From Pseudomonas marginalis (GTDB lineage Bacteria > Pseudomonadota > Gammaproteobacteria > Pseudomonadales > Pseudomonadaceae): a stretch of DNA of 64,000 bases. This document shows positions 10,574 to 21,005 of this stretch, in pieces. The stretch covers positions 1,059,001 through 1,123,000 of the forward strand of contig NZ_JALJWV010000001.1 in the NCBI RefSeq assembly GCF_024169655.1. Direction: 5' to 3'. Both the position numbers and the translations under genes were made by a program. Positions within the stretch are counted from its first letter, which is position 1, and each line of letters opens with the position of its first letter. The notes beneath the pieces were generated by a model. It did not search any database, was not told the DNA's origin, and saw only the letters and a program-made list of their open reading frames with translations.

Positions 10574-11645
10574 GCTCGATCGCTACATTGGTAGCAGCGT
10601 ACTGATCGCCATCCTGGCGGTGTTGGGCATCATTCTCGGGTTGGCGTCGTTGTTCGCCTTTATCGATGAAGTGGGTAACGTCACCGACACGTATACCGTG
10701 TGGGACGTGCTGAGCTACGTGGCATTGACCGCGCCGCGTCGTCTCTACGACATGATGCCGATGGCTGCGTTGATCGGCTGCCTGATCGGCCTCGGCAGCC
10801 TGGCCAGCAACAGTGAACTGACCATCATGCGCGCCGCCGGTGTTTCCATCGGCCGTATCGTCTGGGCGGTGATGAAGCCCATGTTGCTGCTGATGATGTG
10901 CAGCGTGCTGATCGGTGAATACGTCGCACCGCCGGCCGAATCCACCGCCCAGGCCAATCGCGCCCTGGCCCAGGGCTCGGGCGATGCCCAGAGCGCCAGG
11001 CATGGCTTGTGGCACCGCCAGGGTGATGAGTTCATCCACATCAACGCCGTGCAGCCGGGCGGCCTGTTGGTGGGGGTCACTCGCTACACGTTCGACAAAG
11101 AACGCCACATGTTGTCCTCCAGTTTCGCCAAGCGCGCCCAATACAGCGCCGAGCAATGGCAACTGACCGACGTCACCACCACCTACTTCCGCAATGTCGG
11201 CCAGGGCACCAAGGCCAGCACCGAAGTGATCAATGTGCCGACCGAGCAATGGGACATCGCCCTGAAGCCGGAACTGCTCAATACGGTAGTGATGATCCCG
11301 GAAAGCCTGCCGATCTCCGGGCTGTGGAGCTATATCCACTACCTCAAGGACCAGGGACTGAGCAACGGTCGCTACTGGCTGGCGTTCTGGGTCAAGGTGC
11401 TGCAGCCGGTGGTCACTGCCGCGCTGGTGCTGATGGCGATCTCGTTTATCTTCGGCCCGTTGCGCTCCGTGACCCTCGGTCAGCGGGTCTTTACCGGCGT
11501 GCTGGTGGGCTTTGCCTTCCGTATTGCCCAGGATTTGCTGGGCCCATCGAGCCTGGTGTTCGGTTTCTCACCGTTGTTTGCGGTGCTGGTGCCGACCGCT
11601 ATATGCGCCCTGGCCGGGTTCTGGCTGCTGCGCCGCGCCGGGTGA
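10566..11645 (+). CDS. lptG: LPS export ABC transporter permease LptG
   Basis: The second permease of LptB2FG, 359 residues. The start is the GTG at 10566 (MAKLDRYIGSSVLIAIL), with AAGGAG at 10552-10557 and an eight-base overlap with lptF, a standard coupling. Helices lie at about residues 9-35, 57-78 and 95-120, then a periplasmic domain, then three C-terminal helices (VLQPVVTAALVLMAISFIF onward). A strong terminator follows the gene. Confidence 0.95.
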   Translation: MAKLDRYIGSSVLIAILAVLGIILGLASLFAFIDEVGNVTDTYTVWDVLSYVALTAPRRLYDMMPMAALIGCLIGLGSLASNSELTIMRAAGVSIGRIVWAVMKPMLLLMMCSVLIGEYVAPPAESTAQANRALAQGSGDAQSARHGLWHRQGDEFIHINAVQPGGLLVGVTRYTFDKERHMLSSSFAKRAQYSAEQWQLTDVTTTYFRNVGQGTKASTEVINVPTEQWDIALKPELLNTVVMIPESLPISGLWSYIHYLKDQGLSNGRYWLAFWVKVLQPVVTAALVLMAISFIFGPLRSVTLGQRVFTGVLVGFAFRIAQDLLGPSSLVFGFSPLFAVLVPTAICALAGFWLLRRAG

Positions 11646-11655
11646 TCGTGCGCTT

Positions 11656-11702
11656 ATGAACAAAAAATGCCCCGTTCGAGAGATCGGGGCATTTTTGTTC
11701 TG
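11656..11702 (+). terminator. Rho-independent terminator after lptG
   Basis: AAAAAATGCCCCG, then the loop TTCGAGAGAT, then CGGGGCATTTTT. Strong stem with a T-tract, 12 bases past the lptG stop. Confidence 0.9.
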
Positions 11703-11796
11703 GTCAGCAAAGATGACGCCTGGCCCGAGCATCAGGTACAATTCCCGGCTATTTTTCAGCGGGCAGTCTGCCTGCAGCCTTTTTGAGTGTTGATCC

Positions 11797-13596
11797 GTGA
11801 GTGATTTGAGTCATATCCGCAATTTCTCCATCATCGCCCACATTGACCATGGCAAGTCGACGCTGGCCGATCGATTCATCCAGATGTGCGGCGGCCTTGC
11901 CGAGCGTGAAATGGAAGCCCAGGTGCTGGACTCCATGGACCTCGAACGCGAGCGCGGGATCACCATCAAGGCCCACAGCGTTACCCTGTATTACACCGCC
12001 AAAGACGGTATCAAGTACCAGCTGAACTTCATTGACACCCCCGGCCACGTCGACTTCACCTATGAGGTCAGCCGTTCGCTGGCGGCCTGTGAAGGCGCGC
12101 TGCTGGTGGTGGACGCGGGGCAGGGCGTTGAAGCCCAGTCCGTGGCCAACTGCTACACCGCCATCGAGCAAGGCCTGGAAGTCATGCCGGTGCTGAACAA
12201 GATCGACCTGCCGCAGGCCGATCCGGACCGCGTGAAGGAAGAAATCGAAAAAATCATCGGCATTGACGCCACCGACGCCGTCGAGTGCAGCGCCAAGACC
12301 GGCCTGGGCGTCGACGAAGTGCTCGAACGCCTGGTGAAAACCATTCCTGCCCCAACCGGCAACTACGAAGATCCGCTGCAAGCGTTGATCATCGACTCCT
12401 GGTTCGACAACTACCTGGGGGTTGTCTCCCTGGTACGCGTGCGCCACGGCCGTGTGAAAAAGGGCGACAAGATCCTGGTCAAATCCACCGGCAAGATCCA
12501 CCTGGTGGACAGCGTCGGTGTGTTCAATCCGAAACACACCGCCACCGTTGATCTGAAAGCCGGTGAAGTCGGCTTCATCATCGCCGGCATCAAGGACATT
12601 CACGGTGCGCCGGTGGGTGACACCCTGACCTTGAGTTCCACCCCTGACGTCGACGTGCTGCCGGGCTTCAAACGCATCCAGCCGCAGGTGTACGCCGGCC
12701 TGTTCCCGGTCAGCTCCGACGACTTCGAAGACTTCCGCGAAGCCCTGCAAAAGCTGACCCTCAACGACTCGTCGTTGCAGTACACCCCGGAAAGCTCCGA
12801 CGCCCTGGGCTTCGGCTTCCGTTGCGGGTTCCTCGGCATGCTGCACATGGAGATCATCCAGGAGCGCCTTGAGCGCGAATACGACCTGGACCTGATCACC
12901 ACCGCGCCAACCGTTATTTTTGAGTTGTTGCTCAAAAACGGTGAAACGATTTACGTCGACAACCCCTCCAAGCTCCCGGACCTGTCTTCCATCGAAGACA
13001 TGCGCGAGCCGATCGTGCGCGCCAATATTCTTGTGCCGCAGGAGCACCTGGGCAACGTCATTACCCTGTGTATCGAGAAACGTGGCATACAGCACGACAT
13101 GCTGTTCCTCGGGACCCAGGTGCAAGTGACCTACGATTTGCCGATGAACGAAGTGGTCCTGGACTTCTTCGACCGTCTCAAATCCACCAGTCGCGGCTAT
13201 GCTTCGCTGGATTACCACTTCGATCGTTACCAGTCGGCTAATCTGGTGAAGCTGGATGTGCTGATCAACGGCGACAAGGTCGATGCCCTGGCACTGATCG
13301 TGCACAAGGACAACGCGCACTACAAAGGTCGACAGTTGACCGAGAAGATGAAAGAACTGATTCCGCGCCAGATGTTCGACGTCGCGATCCAGGCCGCCAT
13401 TGGCGGGCAGATCATTGCGCGGACTTCCGTCAAGGCACTCAGAAAGAACGTACTGGCCAAATGCTACGGTGGCGACGTCAGCCGTAAGCGCAAGCTGCTT
13501 GAGAAGCAAAAGGCCGGTAAAAAACGCATGAAGCAAGTGGGCAACGTGGAAATTCCACAAGAAGCCTTCCTTGCGGTGCTCAGGTTGGATAGTTAG
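11797..13596 (+). CDS. lepA: Elongation factor 4 (LepA), ribosomal back-translocase
   Basis: A translational GTPase of 599 residues that acts on stalled or mispositioned ribosomes. G1 is AHIDHGKST at about residues 14-22, G3 is DTPGHVDF and G4 is NKID. The LepA-specific C-terminal domain is basic and ends near [19 protein letters not shown]. The start is the GTG at 11797 ([19 protein letters not shown]). It opens the lepA-lepB-rnc-era-recO-pdxJ run; lepB starts five bases past its stop. Confidence 0.97.
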   Translation: MSDLSHIRNFSIIAHIDHGKSTLADRFIQMCGGLAEREMEAQVLDSMDLERERGITIKAHSVTLYYTAKDGIKYQLNFIDTPGHVDFTYEVSRSLAACEGALLVVDAGQGVEAQSVANCYTAIEQGLEVMPVLNKIDLPQADPDRVKEEIEKIIGIDATDAVECSAKTGLGVDEVLERLVKTIPAPTGNYEDPLQALIIDSWFDNYLGVVSLVRVRHGRVKKGDKILVKSTGKIHLVDSVGVFNPKHTATVDLKAGEVGFIIAGIKDIHGAPVGDTLTLSSTPDVDVLPGFKRIQPQVYAGLFPVSSDDFEDFREALQKLTLNDSSLQYTPESSDALGFGFRCGFLGMLHMEIIQERLEREYDLDLITTAPTVIFELLLKNGETIYVDNPSKLPDLSSIEDMREPIVRANILVPQEHLGNVITLCIEKRGIQHDMLFLGTQVQVTYDLPMNEVVLDFFDRLKSTSRGYASLDYHFDRYQSANLVKLDVLINGDKVDALALIVHKDNAHYKGRQLTEKMKELIPRQMFDVAIQAAIGGQIIARTSVKALRKNVLAKCYGGDVSRKRKLLEKQKAGKKRMKQVGNVEIPQEAFLAVLRLDS

Positions 13597-13601
13597 GTCC
13601 T

Positions 13602-14456
13602 ATGTCGCTAAATTTCCCGCTGTTGCTGGTCATCGCCGTTGCCGTTTGCGGACTCCTGGCGTTGCTCGATCTGGTGTTCTTCGCCCCGCGTCGGCGGGCG
13701 GCTATCGCGTCCTATCAGGGCAGCGTCAGCCAGCCCGATGTCGTGGTGATCGAGAAGCTGAACAAAGAACCTTTGCTGGTTGAATACGGCAAATCGTTCT
13801 TCCCGGTGCTGTTCATCGTACTGGTGCTGCGTTCGTTCCTGGTGGAGCCGTTCCAGATTCCGTCGGGGTCGATGAAACCGACCCTGGACGTGGGCGACTT
13901 CATCCTGGTGAACAAGTTTTCCTACGGGATTCGCTTGCCGGTGATCGACAAAAAAGTCATCGAGATCGGCGACCCGCAGCGCGGCGATGTGATGGTGTTT
14001 CGCTACCCGAGCGATCCGAACGTCAACTACATCAAGCGTGTGGTCGGCCTGCCGGGTGACGTGATTCGCTACACCAGCGACAAGCGCTTGTTCATCAACG
14101 GTGAGTCGGTGGCCGAGAAGCTACTGGGTGCCGAACCGAACACCCTGGGCAGCGCCGAGCTGTATCAGGAAAAACTCGGTGCGGTGGAGCACGAAATCCG
14201 CAAGGAAATGAGTCGCTACCGCGCAATGCCCGATGGCGAATGGAAAGTGCCGGCCGGGCACTATTTCATGATGGGCGACAACCGCGACAACTCCAACGAC
14301 AGCCGCTATTGGGATGATCCAACCATTCCCAAGGACCTGCTGGGCATGGTTCCCGACCAGAATATCGTCGGCAAGGCCTTCGCGGTCTGGATGAGCTGGC
14401 CGGAACCCAAACTCAGCCACCTGCCGAACTTCTCGCGGGTCGGGCTGATCAAGTAA
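13602..14456 (+). CDS. lepB: Signal peptidase I
   Basis: A membrane-bound Ser/Lys-dyad protease that removes signal peptides of Sec and Tat exports. In the 284-residue protein the catalytic serine is S90 in PSGSMKPTL and the general base lysine is K145 in YIKRVVGLPGD. A first membrane helix (residues 2-22) and a second one near 60-78 anchor it. The box GDNRDNSNDSRYWD is intact. It lies five bases after lepA, and a palindromic terminator follows. Confidence 0.97.
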   Translation: MSLNFPLLLVIAVAVCGLLALLDLVFFAPRRRAAIASYQGSVSQPDVVVIEKLNKEPLLVEYGKSFFPVLFIVLVLRSFLVEPFQIPSGSMKPTLDVGDFILVNKFSYGIRLPVIDKKVIEIGDPQRGDVMVFRYPSDPNVNYIKRVVGLPGDVIRYTSDKRLFINGESVAEKLLGAEPNTLGSAELYQEKLGAVEHEIRKEMSRYRAMPDGEWKVPAGHYFMMGDNRDNSNDSRYWDDPTIPKDLLGMVPDQNIVGKAFAVWMSWPEPKLSHLPNFSRVGLIK

Positions 14457-14459
14457 TAC

Positions 14460-14496
14460 AGACGGCGCTGTGATCACAGCGCCGAATGCTTTTTTG
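14460..14496 (+). terminator. Terminator-like palindrome after lepB
   Basis: GGCGCTGTGATCACAGCGCC (14463-14482) is a perfect palindrome, followed by GAATGCTTTTTT. It may partly insulate lepA-lepB from rnc. Confidence 0.65.
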
Positions 14497-14603
14497 GGGC
14501 TTGGACAATCTCCAGCCTCATGCAGCACCAACCAGGATTTGAATTTGAACACTGCGTCAATCGTCGATGGCCGCCGGTGCCACCAAACAGATATGGGTAA
14601 ACC

Positions 14604-15293
14604 GTGAGCGTTTCTCTAAGTCGTCTCGAGCACCTGCTCGGCTACACCTTCAAAGACCAGGAACTGATGGTCCTTGCTCTCACACACCGCAGTTTTGCAG
14701 GGCGTAACAACGAACGCCTGGAATTCCTCGGTGATGCCATCCTCAATTTCGTCGCCGGTGAAGCCCTGTTCGAACGCTTCCCTCAAGCCCGTGAAGGCCA
14801 GCTGTCGCGCTTGCGTGCGCGGTTGGTGAAGGGCGAGACCCTGGCCGTGCTGGCCCGTGGTTTTGGCCTGGGCGAGTACCTGCGCCTGGGTTCCGGTGAG
14901 TTGAAGAGCGGCGGTTTCCGTCGTGAGTCGATCCTGGCCGACGCGCTTGAAGCGCTGATCGGCGCCATCTATCTGGATGCGGGCATGGAAGCGGCCAAGG
15001 CACGCGTTACCGCCTGGCTGACGTCCGAGATCGAAAGCCTGACCCTGGTCGACACCAACAAAGATCCCAAGACCCGTCTGCAGGAATTCCTGCAGTCCCG
15101 CGGGTGCGAACTGCCACGCTACGAAGTGGTGGATATCCAGGGTGAACCGCATTGCCGCGTCTTTTTCGTGGAATGTGAAATCACCTTATTGAATGAAAAA
15201 AGCCGAGGTCAGGGTGTGAGCCGTCGTATTGCCGAACAGGTAGCGGCCGCCGCAGCACTGATTGCCCTGGGCGTGGAGAATGGCCATGACTGA
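14604..15293 (+). CDS. rnc: Ribonuclease III
   Basis: A 229-residue endonuclease that cuts double-stranded RNA and processes rRNA precursors. The signature [11 protein letters not shown] is at residues 37-47, with the metal-binding acidic residues intact there and in [13 protein letters not shown] (about 113-125). The C-terminal double-stranded RNA-binding domain begins near residue 152 ([13 protein letters not shown]). The start is the GTG at 14604 ([14 protein letters not shown]). It overlaps era by eight bases. From memory, P. aeruginosa has a small extra gene (PA0769) between lepB and rnc; the 147-bp gap here leaves no room for it. Confidence 0.96.
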   Translation: MSVSLSRLEHLLGYTFKDQELMVLALTHRSFAGRNNERLEFLGDAILNFVAGEALFERFPQAREGQLSRLRARLVKGETLAVLARGFGLGEYLRLGSGELKSGGFRRESILADALEALIGAIYLDAGMEAAKARVTAWLTSEIESLTLVDTNKDPKTRLQEFLQSRGCELPRYEVVDIQGEPHCRVFFVECEITLLNEKSRGQGVSRRIAEQVAAAAALIALGVENGHD

Positions 15294-16188
15294 TTCAACC
15301 GCAACACGCTGTGGCTATGTTGCCATCGTCGGCCGTCCCAACGTGGGCAAGTCCACGCTGCTCAACCACATCCTCGGCCAGAAGCTCGCGATCACCTCGC
15401 GCAAGCCGCAGACTACCCGTCACAACATGCTGGGCATCAAGACCGAAGGCACCGTGCAAGCGGTCTACGTCGACACCCCGGGCATGCACAAAGGCGGCGA
15501 GAAAGCCCTGAACCGCTACATGAACAAGACCGCCTCGGCTGCGTTGAAAGACGTCGACGTGGTGATCTTCGTGGTCGACCGCACCAAGTGGACCGACGAA
15601 GACCAGATGGTCCTCGAGCGCGTGCAGTACGTCACCGGCCCGTTGATCGTCGCGCTGAACAAGACCGACCGCATCGAAGACAAAGCCGAGCTGATGCCGC
15701 ACCTGAGCTGGCTGCAGGAACAACTGCCGAACGCCCAGATCATGCCGATCTCGGCCCAGCACGGGCACAACCTCGAAGCCCTGGAGCGCGTGATTGCCGG
15801 CTACCTGCCGGAGAACGAGCACTTCTTCCCGGAAGACCAGATCACCGACCGCAGCAGCCGTTTCCTCGCCGCCGAACTGGTGCGTGAGAAAATCATGCGC
15901 CAGATGGGCGCCGAGCTGCCGTACCAGATCACCGTCGAAATCGAAGAGTTCAAGCAGCAAGGCAAGACCCTGCATATCCATGCGCTGATCCTCGTCGAAC
16001 GTGACGGCCAGAAAAAAATCATCATTGGCGACAAGGGCGAACGCATCAAGCGCATCGGCACTGAAGCGCGCAAGGACATGGAATTGCTGTTCGATTCCAA
16101 GATCATGCTGAACCTGTGGGTGAAGGTGAAGGGTGGCTGGTCCGATGATGAGCGCGCATTGCGCTCCCTGGGTTACGGCGACCTGTAA
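15286..16188 (+). CDS. era: GTPase Era
   Basis: An essential GTPase that binds the 3' end of 16S rRNA during 30S assembly; 300 residues. The P-loop GRPNVGKS is at 16-23, the switch segment [11 protein letters not shown] and DTPGMHKG follow, and NKTD is G4. The C-terminal KH domain carries the segment [12 protein letters not shown] start at the ATG at 15286 ([16 protein letters not shown]), giving an eight-base overlap (ATGACTGA) with rnc, instead of the upstream frame extension. A REPIN separates it from recO. Confidence 0.96.
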   Translation: MTDSTATRCGYVAIVGRPNVGKSTLLNHILGQKLAITSRKPQTTRHNMLGIKTEGTVQAVYVDTPGMHKGGEKALNRYMNKTASAALKDVDVVIFVVDRTKWTDEDQMVLERVQYVTGPLIVALNKTDRIEDKAELMPHLSWLQEQLPNAQIMPISAQHGHNLEALERVIAGYLPENEHFFPEDQITDRSSRFLAAELVREKIMRQMGAELPYQITVEIEEFKQQGKTLHIHALILVERDGQKKIIIGDKGERIKRIGTEARKDMELLFDSKIMLNLWVKVKGGWSDDERALRSLGYGDL

Positions 16189-16215
16189 GGACGCGAATCC
16201 ACCGCAGGGCTATAA

Positions 16216-16307
16216 ATGTGGGAGGGGGCTTGCCCCCGATAGCAGAGTGTCAGTCACTAAATATTTTGACTGAGCCACCGCCATCGGGGGCAAGCCCCCT
16301 CCCACAT
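16216..16307. repeat. REPIN (GGGGGCTTGCCCCC type)
   Basis: ATGTGGGAGGGGGCTTGCCC at the left and its inverted copy at the right, about 45 bases apart, flank a spacer with GTGTCAGTCA. It lies between era and recO inside the operon. The right-hand unit has the same GATAGC/GCTATC-type extension as other copies, with small changes. Confidence 0.85.
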
Positions 16308-16352
16308 TAGGTTTGTGTTGTTTTCACTAGTGCATTCCAGCAACGAGAACCC

Positions 16353-17042
16353 ATGTCCTCAACCCCGCCTCCCAGCCAACCCGCCTATGTGCTGCACAGC
16401 CGCGCCTACCGCGAGACCAGCGCGTTGGTGGATTTCCTCACGCCCCAGGGTCGCCTGCGCGCGGTGTTGCGCAGCGCGCGGGGCAAGACAGGTACCTTGG
16501 CGCGGCCGTTCGTGGCGCTGGACGTGGAATTTCGTGGCAAGGGCGAGCTGAAAAACGTCGGCCGCCTGGAAAGCGTCGGCAACTCCGCCTGGCTCAATGG
16601 CGAAGCGCTGTTCAGTGGCCTCTATCTCAATGAATTGCTGATCCGCCTGTTGCCCGCCGAAGACCCGCACCCGGCGGTCTTCGATCACTACGCCGCGACG
16701 CTGCTGGCGCTGGCCGAAGGCCGCCCGCTGGAACCGCTGTTGCGCGCGTTCGAATGGCGTCTGCTCGACGACCTGGGCTACGGCTTTGAACTGAGCAACG
16801 ACCTGCACGGCGAGCCCATCGCCGCCGACGGCATGTATCGCCTGCAAGTCGACGCCGGCCTGGAGCGTGTGTACCTGCTGCAACCCGGCCTGTTTCAGGG
16901 CACCGAACTGCTGGCCATGAGCGAAGCTGACTGGAGCGCGCCGGGCGCCTTGTCCGCCGCCAAGCGCCTGATGCGCCAGGCCCTGGCCGTGCATCTGGGC
17001 GGGCGGCCGCTGGTCAGTCGCGAGTTGTTTCGAAAGCCCTGA
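16353..17042 (+). CDS. recO: DNA repair protein RecO
   Basis: A recombination mediator that helps RecR load RecA onto SSB-coated single strands (RecFOR pathway). The 229-residue protein has an N-terminal OB fold ([34 protein letters not shown]) and a helical C-terminal part. It follows era and precedes pdxJ, the usual order. The start [16 protein letters not shown] at 16353 fits the family. Confidence 0.93.
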   Translation: MSSTPPPSQPAYVLHSRAYRETSALVDFLTPQGRLRAVLRSARGKTGTLARPFVALDVEFRGKGELKNVGRLESVGNSAWLNGEALFSGLYLNELLIRLLPAEDPHPAVFDHYAATLLALAEGRPLEPLLRAFEWRLLDDLGYGFELSNDLHGEPIAADGMYRLQVDAGLERVYLLQPGLFQGTELLAMSEADWSAPGALSAAKRLMRQALAVHLGGRPLVSRELFRKP

Positions 17043-17093
17043 CAACCCCGTGTATGCTGTGCAGCGTTTCTTTCCCTATTCAGGAGCGCTTCC

Positions 17094-17837
17094 GTGACCA
17101 CCAGCAATCGCATTCTTCTCGGCGTCAACATCGACCACGTCGCCACGCTGCGCCAGGCCCGGGGCACCCGTTACCCGGACCCGGTCAAAGCCGCGCTGGA
17201 CGCCGAAGAAGCGGGCGCCGACGGCATCACCGTACACCTGCGCGAAGACCGCCGGCACATCCAGGAGCGCGACGTGCTGCTGCTCAAGGATGTGCTGCAA
17301 ACCCGCATGAACTTCGAAATGGGCGTCACCGAAGAAATGATGGCGTTCGCCGAGCGCATCCGCCCGGCGCATATCTGCCTGGTGCCGGAGACCCGTCAGG
17401 AACTGACCACCGAAGGCGGCCTCGACGTGGCCGGCCAGGAAGCGCGGATCAAGGCTGCGGTGGAGCGCCTGTCGCAGATCGGCAGCGAAGTCTCGCTGTT
17501 CATCGATGCCGATGAGCGCCAGATCGAAGCCTCGCACCGCGTTGGCGCGCCGGCCATCGAGCTGCACACCGGGCGTTATGCCGATGCGACCACGCCGACC
17601 GAAGTCGCCGATGAGCTGCAACGCATCATTGACGGCGTGAACTGCGGTCTCAACCACGGCCTGATCGTCAACGCCGGCCACGGCCTGCACTACCACAACG
17701 TCGAAGCCGTGGCCGCGATCAAGGGCATCAACGAACTGAACATCGGCCATGCGCTGGTGGCGCACGCGTTGTTCGTCGGTTTCAAAGGCGCGGTCGCCGA
17801 GATGAAGGCCCTGATCCTGGCCGCTGCCAAGCACTAA
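17094..17837 (+). CDS. pdxJ: Pyridoxine 5'-phosphate synthase
   Basis: This enzyme condenses deoxyxylulose 5-phosphate with 3-amino-2-oxopropyl phosphate, the last ring-forming step of de novo vitamin B6 synthesis. The 247-residue TIM barrel has the conserved start [18 protein letters not shown] and the phosphate- and substrate-binding segments [13 protein letters not shown] and [11 protein letters not shown]. The start is a GTG with AGGAGCG upstream. It closes the lepA-to-pdxJ run; a REP follows. Confidence 0.96.
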   Translation: MTTSNRILLGVNIDHVATLRQARGTRYPDPVKAALDAEEAGADGITVHLREDRRHIQERDVLLLKDVLQTRMNFEMGVTEEMMAFAERIRPAHICLVPETRQELTTEGGLDVAGQEARIKAAVERLSQIGSEVSLFIDADERQIEASHRVGAPAIELHTGRYADATTPTEVADELQRIIDGVNCGLNHGLIVNAGHGLHYHNVEAVAAIKGINELNIGHALVAHALFVGFKGAVAEMKALILAAAKH

Positions 17838-17853
17838 AAGCAATGAAGATCCA

Positions 17854-17898
17854 ATGTGGGAGGGGCGGTGCGACGATTCGACTTGCCCCCTCCCACAT
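17854..17898. repeat. Variant REP with an enlarged core
   Basis: Outer arms ATGTGGGAGGGG and CCCCTCCCACAT as in the other REPs, but the core is expanded by a block around GGTGCGACGATTCGACTTG. The same block occurs in the left arm of the REPIN at 19911, so it is a recurrent variant and not a local mutation. Confidence 0.7.
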
Positions 17899-18013
17899 TA
17901 GCCTTCGGTGTTTTCGGCATGCGGCAATGCGAAGTCTTACTGTTTAGCCGTCGCAGGTGTATCGTGTCTGCCCTTTGCGGACCCCTGGTCTGCGGCAGAT
18001 ACGTGAGGTTGTT

Positions 18014-19396
18014 GTGTCCCGATCCTTTTCCCGTCGACAAATCCTGGGTGGTCTTGCCGGCCTGGCCGTAGTGGGCGTCGGTGCCGGTGGCGGCTACCGC
18101 TACTGGCTGGGCAAGGTCGCCGAGGCCGAGGCGGGACACGACTACGAACTGATCGCCGCGCCCCTCGATGTGGAACTGGTGCCGGGGCACACAACCCAAG
18201 CCTGGGCGTTCGGCCCGTCGGCTCCCGGCACCGAGCTGCGCGTGCGCCAGGGCGAATGGCTGCGGGTGCGTTTTATCAACCACCTGCCGGTCGCCACCAC
18301 CATCCACTGGCATGGCATCCGCCTGCCGCTGGAAATGGACGGCGTGCCCTACGTTTCGCAATTGCCGGTGTTGCCCGGCGAATACTTCGACTACAAGTTC
18401 CGCGTGCCCGACGCCGGCAGCTATTGGTATCACCCTCACGTGAACAGCAGCGAAGAACTCGGCCGTGGCCTGGTCGGCCCGCTGATCGTCGAAGAGCGCG
18501 AGCCCACCGGTTTCAAGCACGAACGCACCCTCAGCCTGAAAAGCTGGCACGTCGACGAAGAGGGCGCCTTTGTCGCGTTCAGCGTGCCCCGTGAAGCGGC
18601 GCGTGGCGGCACGGCCGGGCGCTTGTCGACGATCAATGGCGTGGCCCAGGCGGTGATCGATTTACCCGCTGGGCAGATCACCCGCGTGCGCTTGCTCAAC
18701 CTCGACAACACGCTGACCTATCGCCTCAATATTCCCGACGTCGACGCGCAGATCTATGCGTTGGACGGCAACCCCATCGAGCCGCGTCCCCTGGGCAAGG
18801 AATACTGGCTCGGCCCGGGCATGCGTATCTGCCTGGCGATCAAGGCGCCGCCGGCGGGCGAAGAACTGTCGATCCGCAACGGCCCGGTGCGCCTGGGCAC
18901 GTTCCGCTCGGTGGCCAACGCCGACGCGCCGACTGAATGGCCGCCTGCGCTGCCCGCCAACCCGATCAGCGAGCCGGACCTGGCCAACGCCGAGAAACTC
19001 AACTTCAATTTCGAATGGGTCGGCTCGGTATCGGTCAACGTCGATAACGGCAAGCCGCCGAGCCTGTGGCAGATCAACGGCCAGGCCTGGGACATCACCG
19101 ACAAGGCCTGCGCCGACCGCCCGATTGCCAAGCTGGAGAAGGGCAAGAGCTACATTTTTGAACTGAAAAACATGACCCAGTACCAGCACCCGATCCACCT
19201 GCACGGCATGAGCTTCAAAGTGATCGCCTCGAACCGCCACACGGTGATTCCGTACTTCACCGACACCTACCTGCTGGGCAAGAACGAACGCGCCCGCGTG
19301 GCGCTGGTGGCGGATAATCCGGGGGTGTGGATGTTCCACTGCCATGTGATCGACCACATGGAAACCGGCCTGATGGCCGCCATCGAGGTAGCGTGA
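18014..19396 (+). CDS. Tat-exported multicopper oxidase
   Basis: A periplasmic multicopper oxidase, 460 residues. The N-terminus SRSFSRRQILGGLAGLAVVG is a twin-arginine signal, implying export of the folded, copper-loaded protein. All four copper-binding clusters are visible: HWHG (98-101), YHPH (near 139-142), HPIHLHG (392-398) and HCHVIDHME (442-450). The start is the GTG at 18014 with GAGG six bases upstream; the longer frame from 17957 lacks a ribosome site. Family members oxidise metals or phenols or protect against copper; the substrate here is unknown. It overlaps tadA by one base (TGATG). Confidence 0.9.
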   Translation: MSRSFSRRQILGGLAGLAVVGVGAGGGYRYWLGKVAEAEAGHDYELIAAPLDVELVPGHTTQAWAFGPSAPGTELRVRQGEWLRVRFINHLPVATTIHWHGIRLPLEMDGVPYVSQLPVLPGEYFDYKFRVPDAGSYWYHPHVNSSEELGRGLVGPLIVEEREPTGFKHERTLSLKSWHVDEEGAFVAFSVPREAARGGTAGRLSTINGVAQAVIDLPAGQITRVRLLNLDNTLTYRLNIPDVDAQIYALDGNPIEPRPLGKEYWLGPGMRICLAIKAPPAGEELSIRNGPVRLGTFRSVANADAPTEWPPALPANPISEPDLANAEKLNFNFEWVGSVSVNVDNGKPPSLWQINGQAWDITDKACADRPIAKLEKGKSYIFELKNMTQYQHPIHLHGMSFKVIASNRHTVIPYFTDTYLLGKNERARVALVADNPGVWMFHCHVIDHMETGLMAAIEVA

Positions 19397-19893
19397 TGCG
19401 CCAGTTTCGCCCCACGGCGATTATCGACCGCAGCCGCGACCAGGACTTCATGCGCGAAGCCCTGACGCTGGCGGCGCAGGGCGCGGCGTTGGGCGAAGTA
19501 CCGGTGGGCGCGGTGCTGGTGCAGGACGGTGTCATCATCGGCCGTGGCTTCAATTGCCCGATCAGCGGCCACGACCCCAGCGCCCATGCCGAAATGGTCG
19601 CCATCCGCGCCGCCGCCCAGGCGCTGAGCAACTATCGCCTGCCCGGCAGCACGCTGTATGTGACGCTGGAACCGTGCAGCATGTGCGCGGGCCTGATCGT
19701 GCATTCGCGCATCGCGCGGGTGGTCTACGGCGCGCTGGAGCCGAAGGCGGGGATTGTGCAAAGCCAGGGACAGTTTTTTACCCAGGGGTTTCTCAACCAT
19801 CGGGTGTTGTATGAAGGCGGGGTGCTGGCCGAGGAATGCGGGACGGTGTTGAGTGAGTTCTTCAAGGCCCGCCGGGCTAAGCCCCCACTCTAA
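19396..19893 (+). CDS. tadA: tRNA-specific adenosine deaminase
   Basis: Deaminates A34 to inosine in tRNA-Arg(ACG); 165 residues. Zinc-binding and catalytic motifs are HAE (64-66) and PCSMC (93-97). The start MRQFRPTAIIDRSRDQDFMREAL at 19396 overlaps the oxidase stop. The open frame further upstream belongs to the oxidase region and is not family-like. A REPIN follows. Confidence 0.94.
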   Translation: MRQFRPTAIIDRSRDQDFMREALTLAAQGAALGEVPVGAVLVQDGVIIGRGFNCPISGHDPSAHAEMVAIRAAAQALSNYRLPGSTLYVTLEPCSMCAGLIVHSRIARVVYGALEPKAGIVQSQGQFFTQGFLNHRVLYEGGVLAEECGTVLSEFFKARRAKPPL

Positions 19894-19910
19894 AGAACAC
19901 TGATGAGCAA

Positions 19911-20016
19911 ATGTGGGAGGGGCGGTGCGACGATTCGACTTGCCCCCGATGGCGGTGGGTCAGCTATAGATAAGCTGACTGACACACTGCTATCGGGGGC
20001 AAGCCCCCTCCCACAT
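19911..20016. repeat. REPIN with one variant arm
   Basis: The left arm carries the expanded core (GGTGCGACGATTCGACTTG block, then CCCCCGAT). The right arm is the normal GCTATCGGGGGCAAGCCCCC type. It lies between the convergent tadA and cmoB genes. Confidence 0.8.
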
Positions 20017-20048
20017 GTTGATCTCCATTTTTTTCAGGGAGATCGGGG

Positions 20049-21005
20049 TTATTTCTTGGCGATGATCACTGCCCGCATCGGCGCCGGCAGCCCTTCGATG
20101 GTCTTGCTGTGGTCGTCCGGGTCGAGGAAGTCACTCAGCGACTGATACTTCATCCACTCCGTCCCCCGCTGTTCCTCCACCGTGGTCACACTCACATCCA
20201 CGCACCTCACCTCACTGAACCCGGCCCGGCGCAGCCACAGCATCAACGCCGGCACCGACGGCAGGAACCACACGTTGCGCATCTGCGCGTAACGGTCTTC
20301 CGGCACCAGCACCTGCTGCTGATCGCCTTCGACCACCAGCGTTTCCAGCACCAGTTCACCGCCTTTGACCAGGCAGTCCTTCAGCGCCAGCAAATGCTCG
20401 ATCGGCGAGCGACGGTGGTAGAACACACCCATGGAAAACACGGTGTCGAAGCCTTCCAGGTTCGCCGGCAAGTCCTCGAACGGGAATGGCAGGTGCCAGG
20501 CGTTCGGTGCCGACAGGTAGCGCTGTACCGCCTGGAACTGACAGAAGAACAACCAGTTCGGGTCCACGCCGATCACACTGTCGGCACCGGCGCCGAGCAT
20601 GCGCCACATGTAATAGCCGTTGCCGCAGCCGACATCGAGAATGCGTTTGCCCTTCAGGTCCAGGTGCGGCGCGACCCGCGACCACTTCCAGTCCGAACGC
20701 CATTCGGTGTCCACATGCACGCCGAACAGGTGGAACGGGCCTTTGCGCCACGGGCTCAGGCCCATCAGCGCGGTATGCATTTGCGCGCGGGTGGCGTCGT
20801 CGCAAACGGTGTCGAGGGTCAGGCCATTGAGCAAATCGACTTCGCTGGGCTGGATTTTCGGCAGTGCATCCAGCGCACTCTGCCAGCGCTCCAGGTCGCC
20901 ATGCCCCTTTTCCATCTTGCTATCGAGTTGCGCTTGCAGGCTCTGGGCCCATACGGCCAGGGGAGTGCCGACCAAGTGGCGGGCGAGGGGGGACAGATCA
21001 ATCAT
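20049..21005 (-). CDS. cmoB: tRNA U34 carboxymethyltransferase CmoB
   Basis: Converts 5-hydroxyuridine to 5-carboxymethoxyuridine at wobble position 34 using carboxy-SAM. The protein is 318 residues. The SAM fold shows [15 protein letters not shown] near residues 120-134, and [17 protein letters not shown] binds the cofactor. Conserved CmoB segments HWRSDWKW-like ([16 protein letters not shown]) and [16 protein letters not shown] are present. It overlaps cmoA by four bases, so the cofactor-making and cofactor-using enzymes are coupled. Confidence 0.95.
   Translation of the reverse strand: MIDLSPLARHLVGTPLAVWAQSLQAQLDSKMEKGHGDLERWQSALDALPKIQPSEVDLLNGLTLDTVCDDATRAQMHTALMGLSPWRKGPFHLFGVHVDTEWRSDWKWSRVAPHLDLKGKRILDVGCGNGYYMWRMLGAGADSVIGVDPNWLFFCQFQAVQRYLSAPNAWHLPFPFEDLPANLEGFDTVFSMGVFYHRRSPIEHLLALKDCLVKGGELVLETLVVEGDQQQVLVPEDRYAQMRNVWFLPSVPALMLWLRRAGFSEVRCVDVSVTTVEEQRGTEWMKYQSLSDFLDPDDHSKTIEGLPAPMRAVIIAKK

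Noticed and set aside
11749..13560. 603-codon open frame on the - strand
   Set aside because: Antisense to lepA, no family resemblance.
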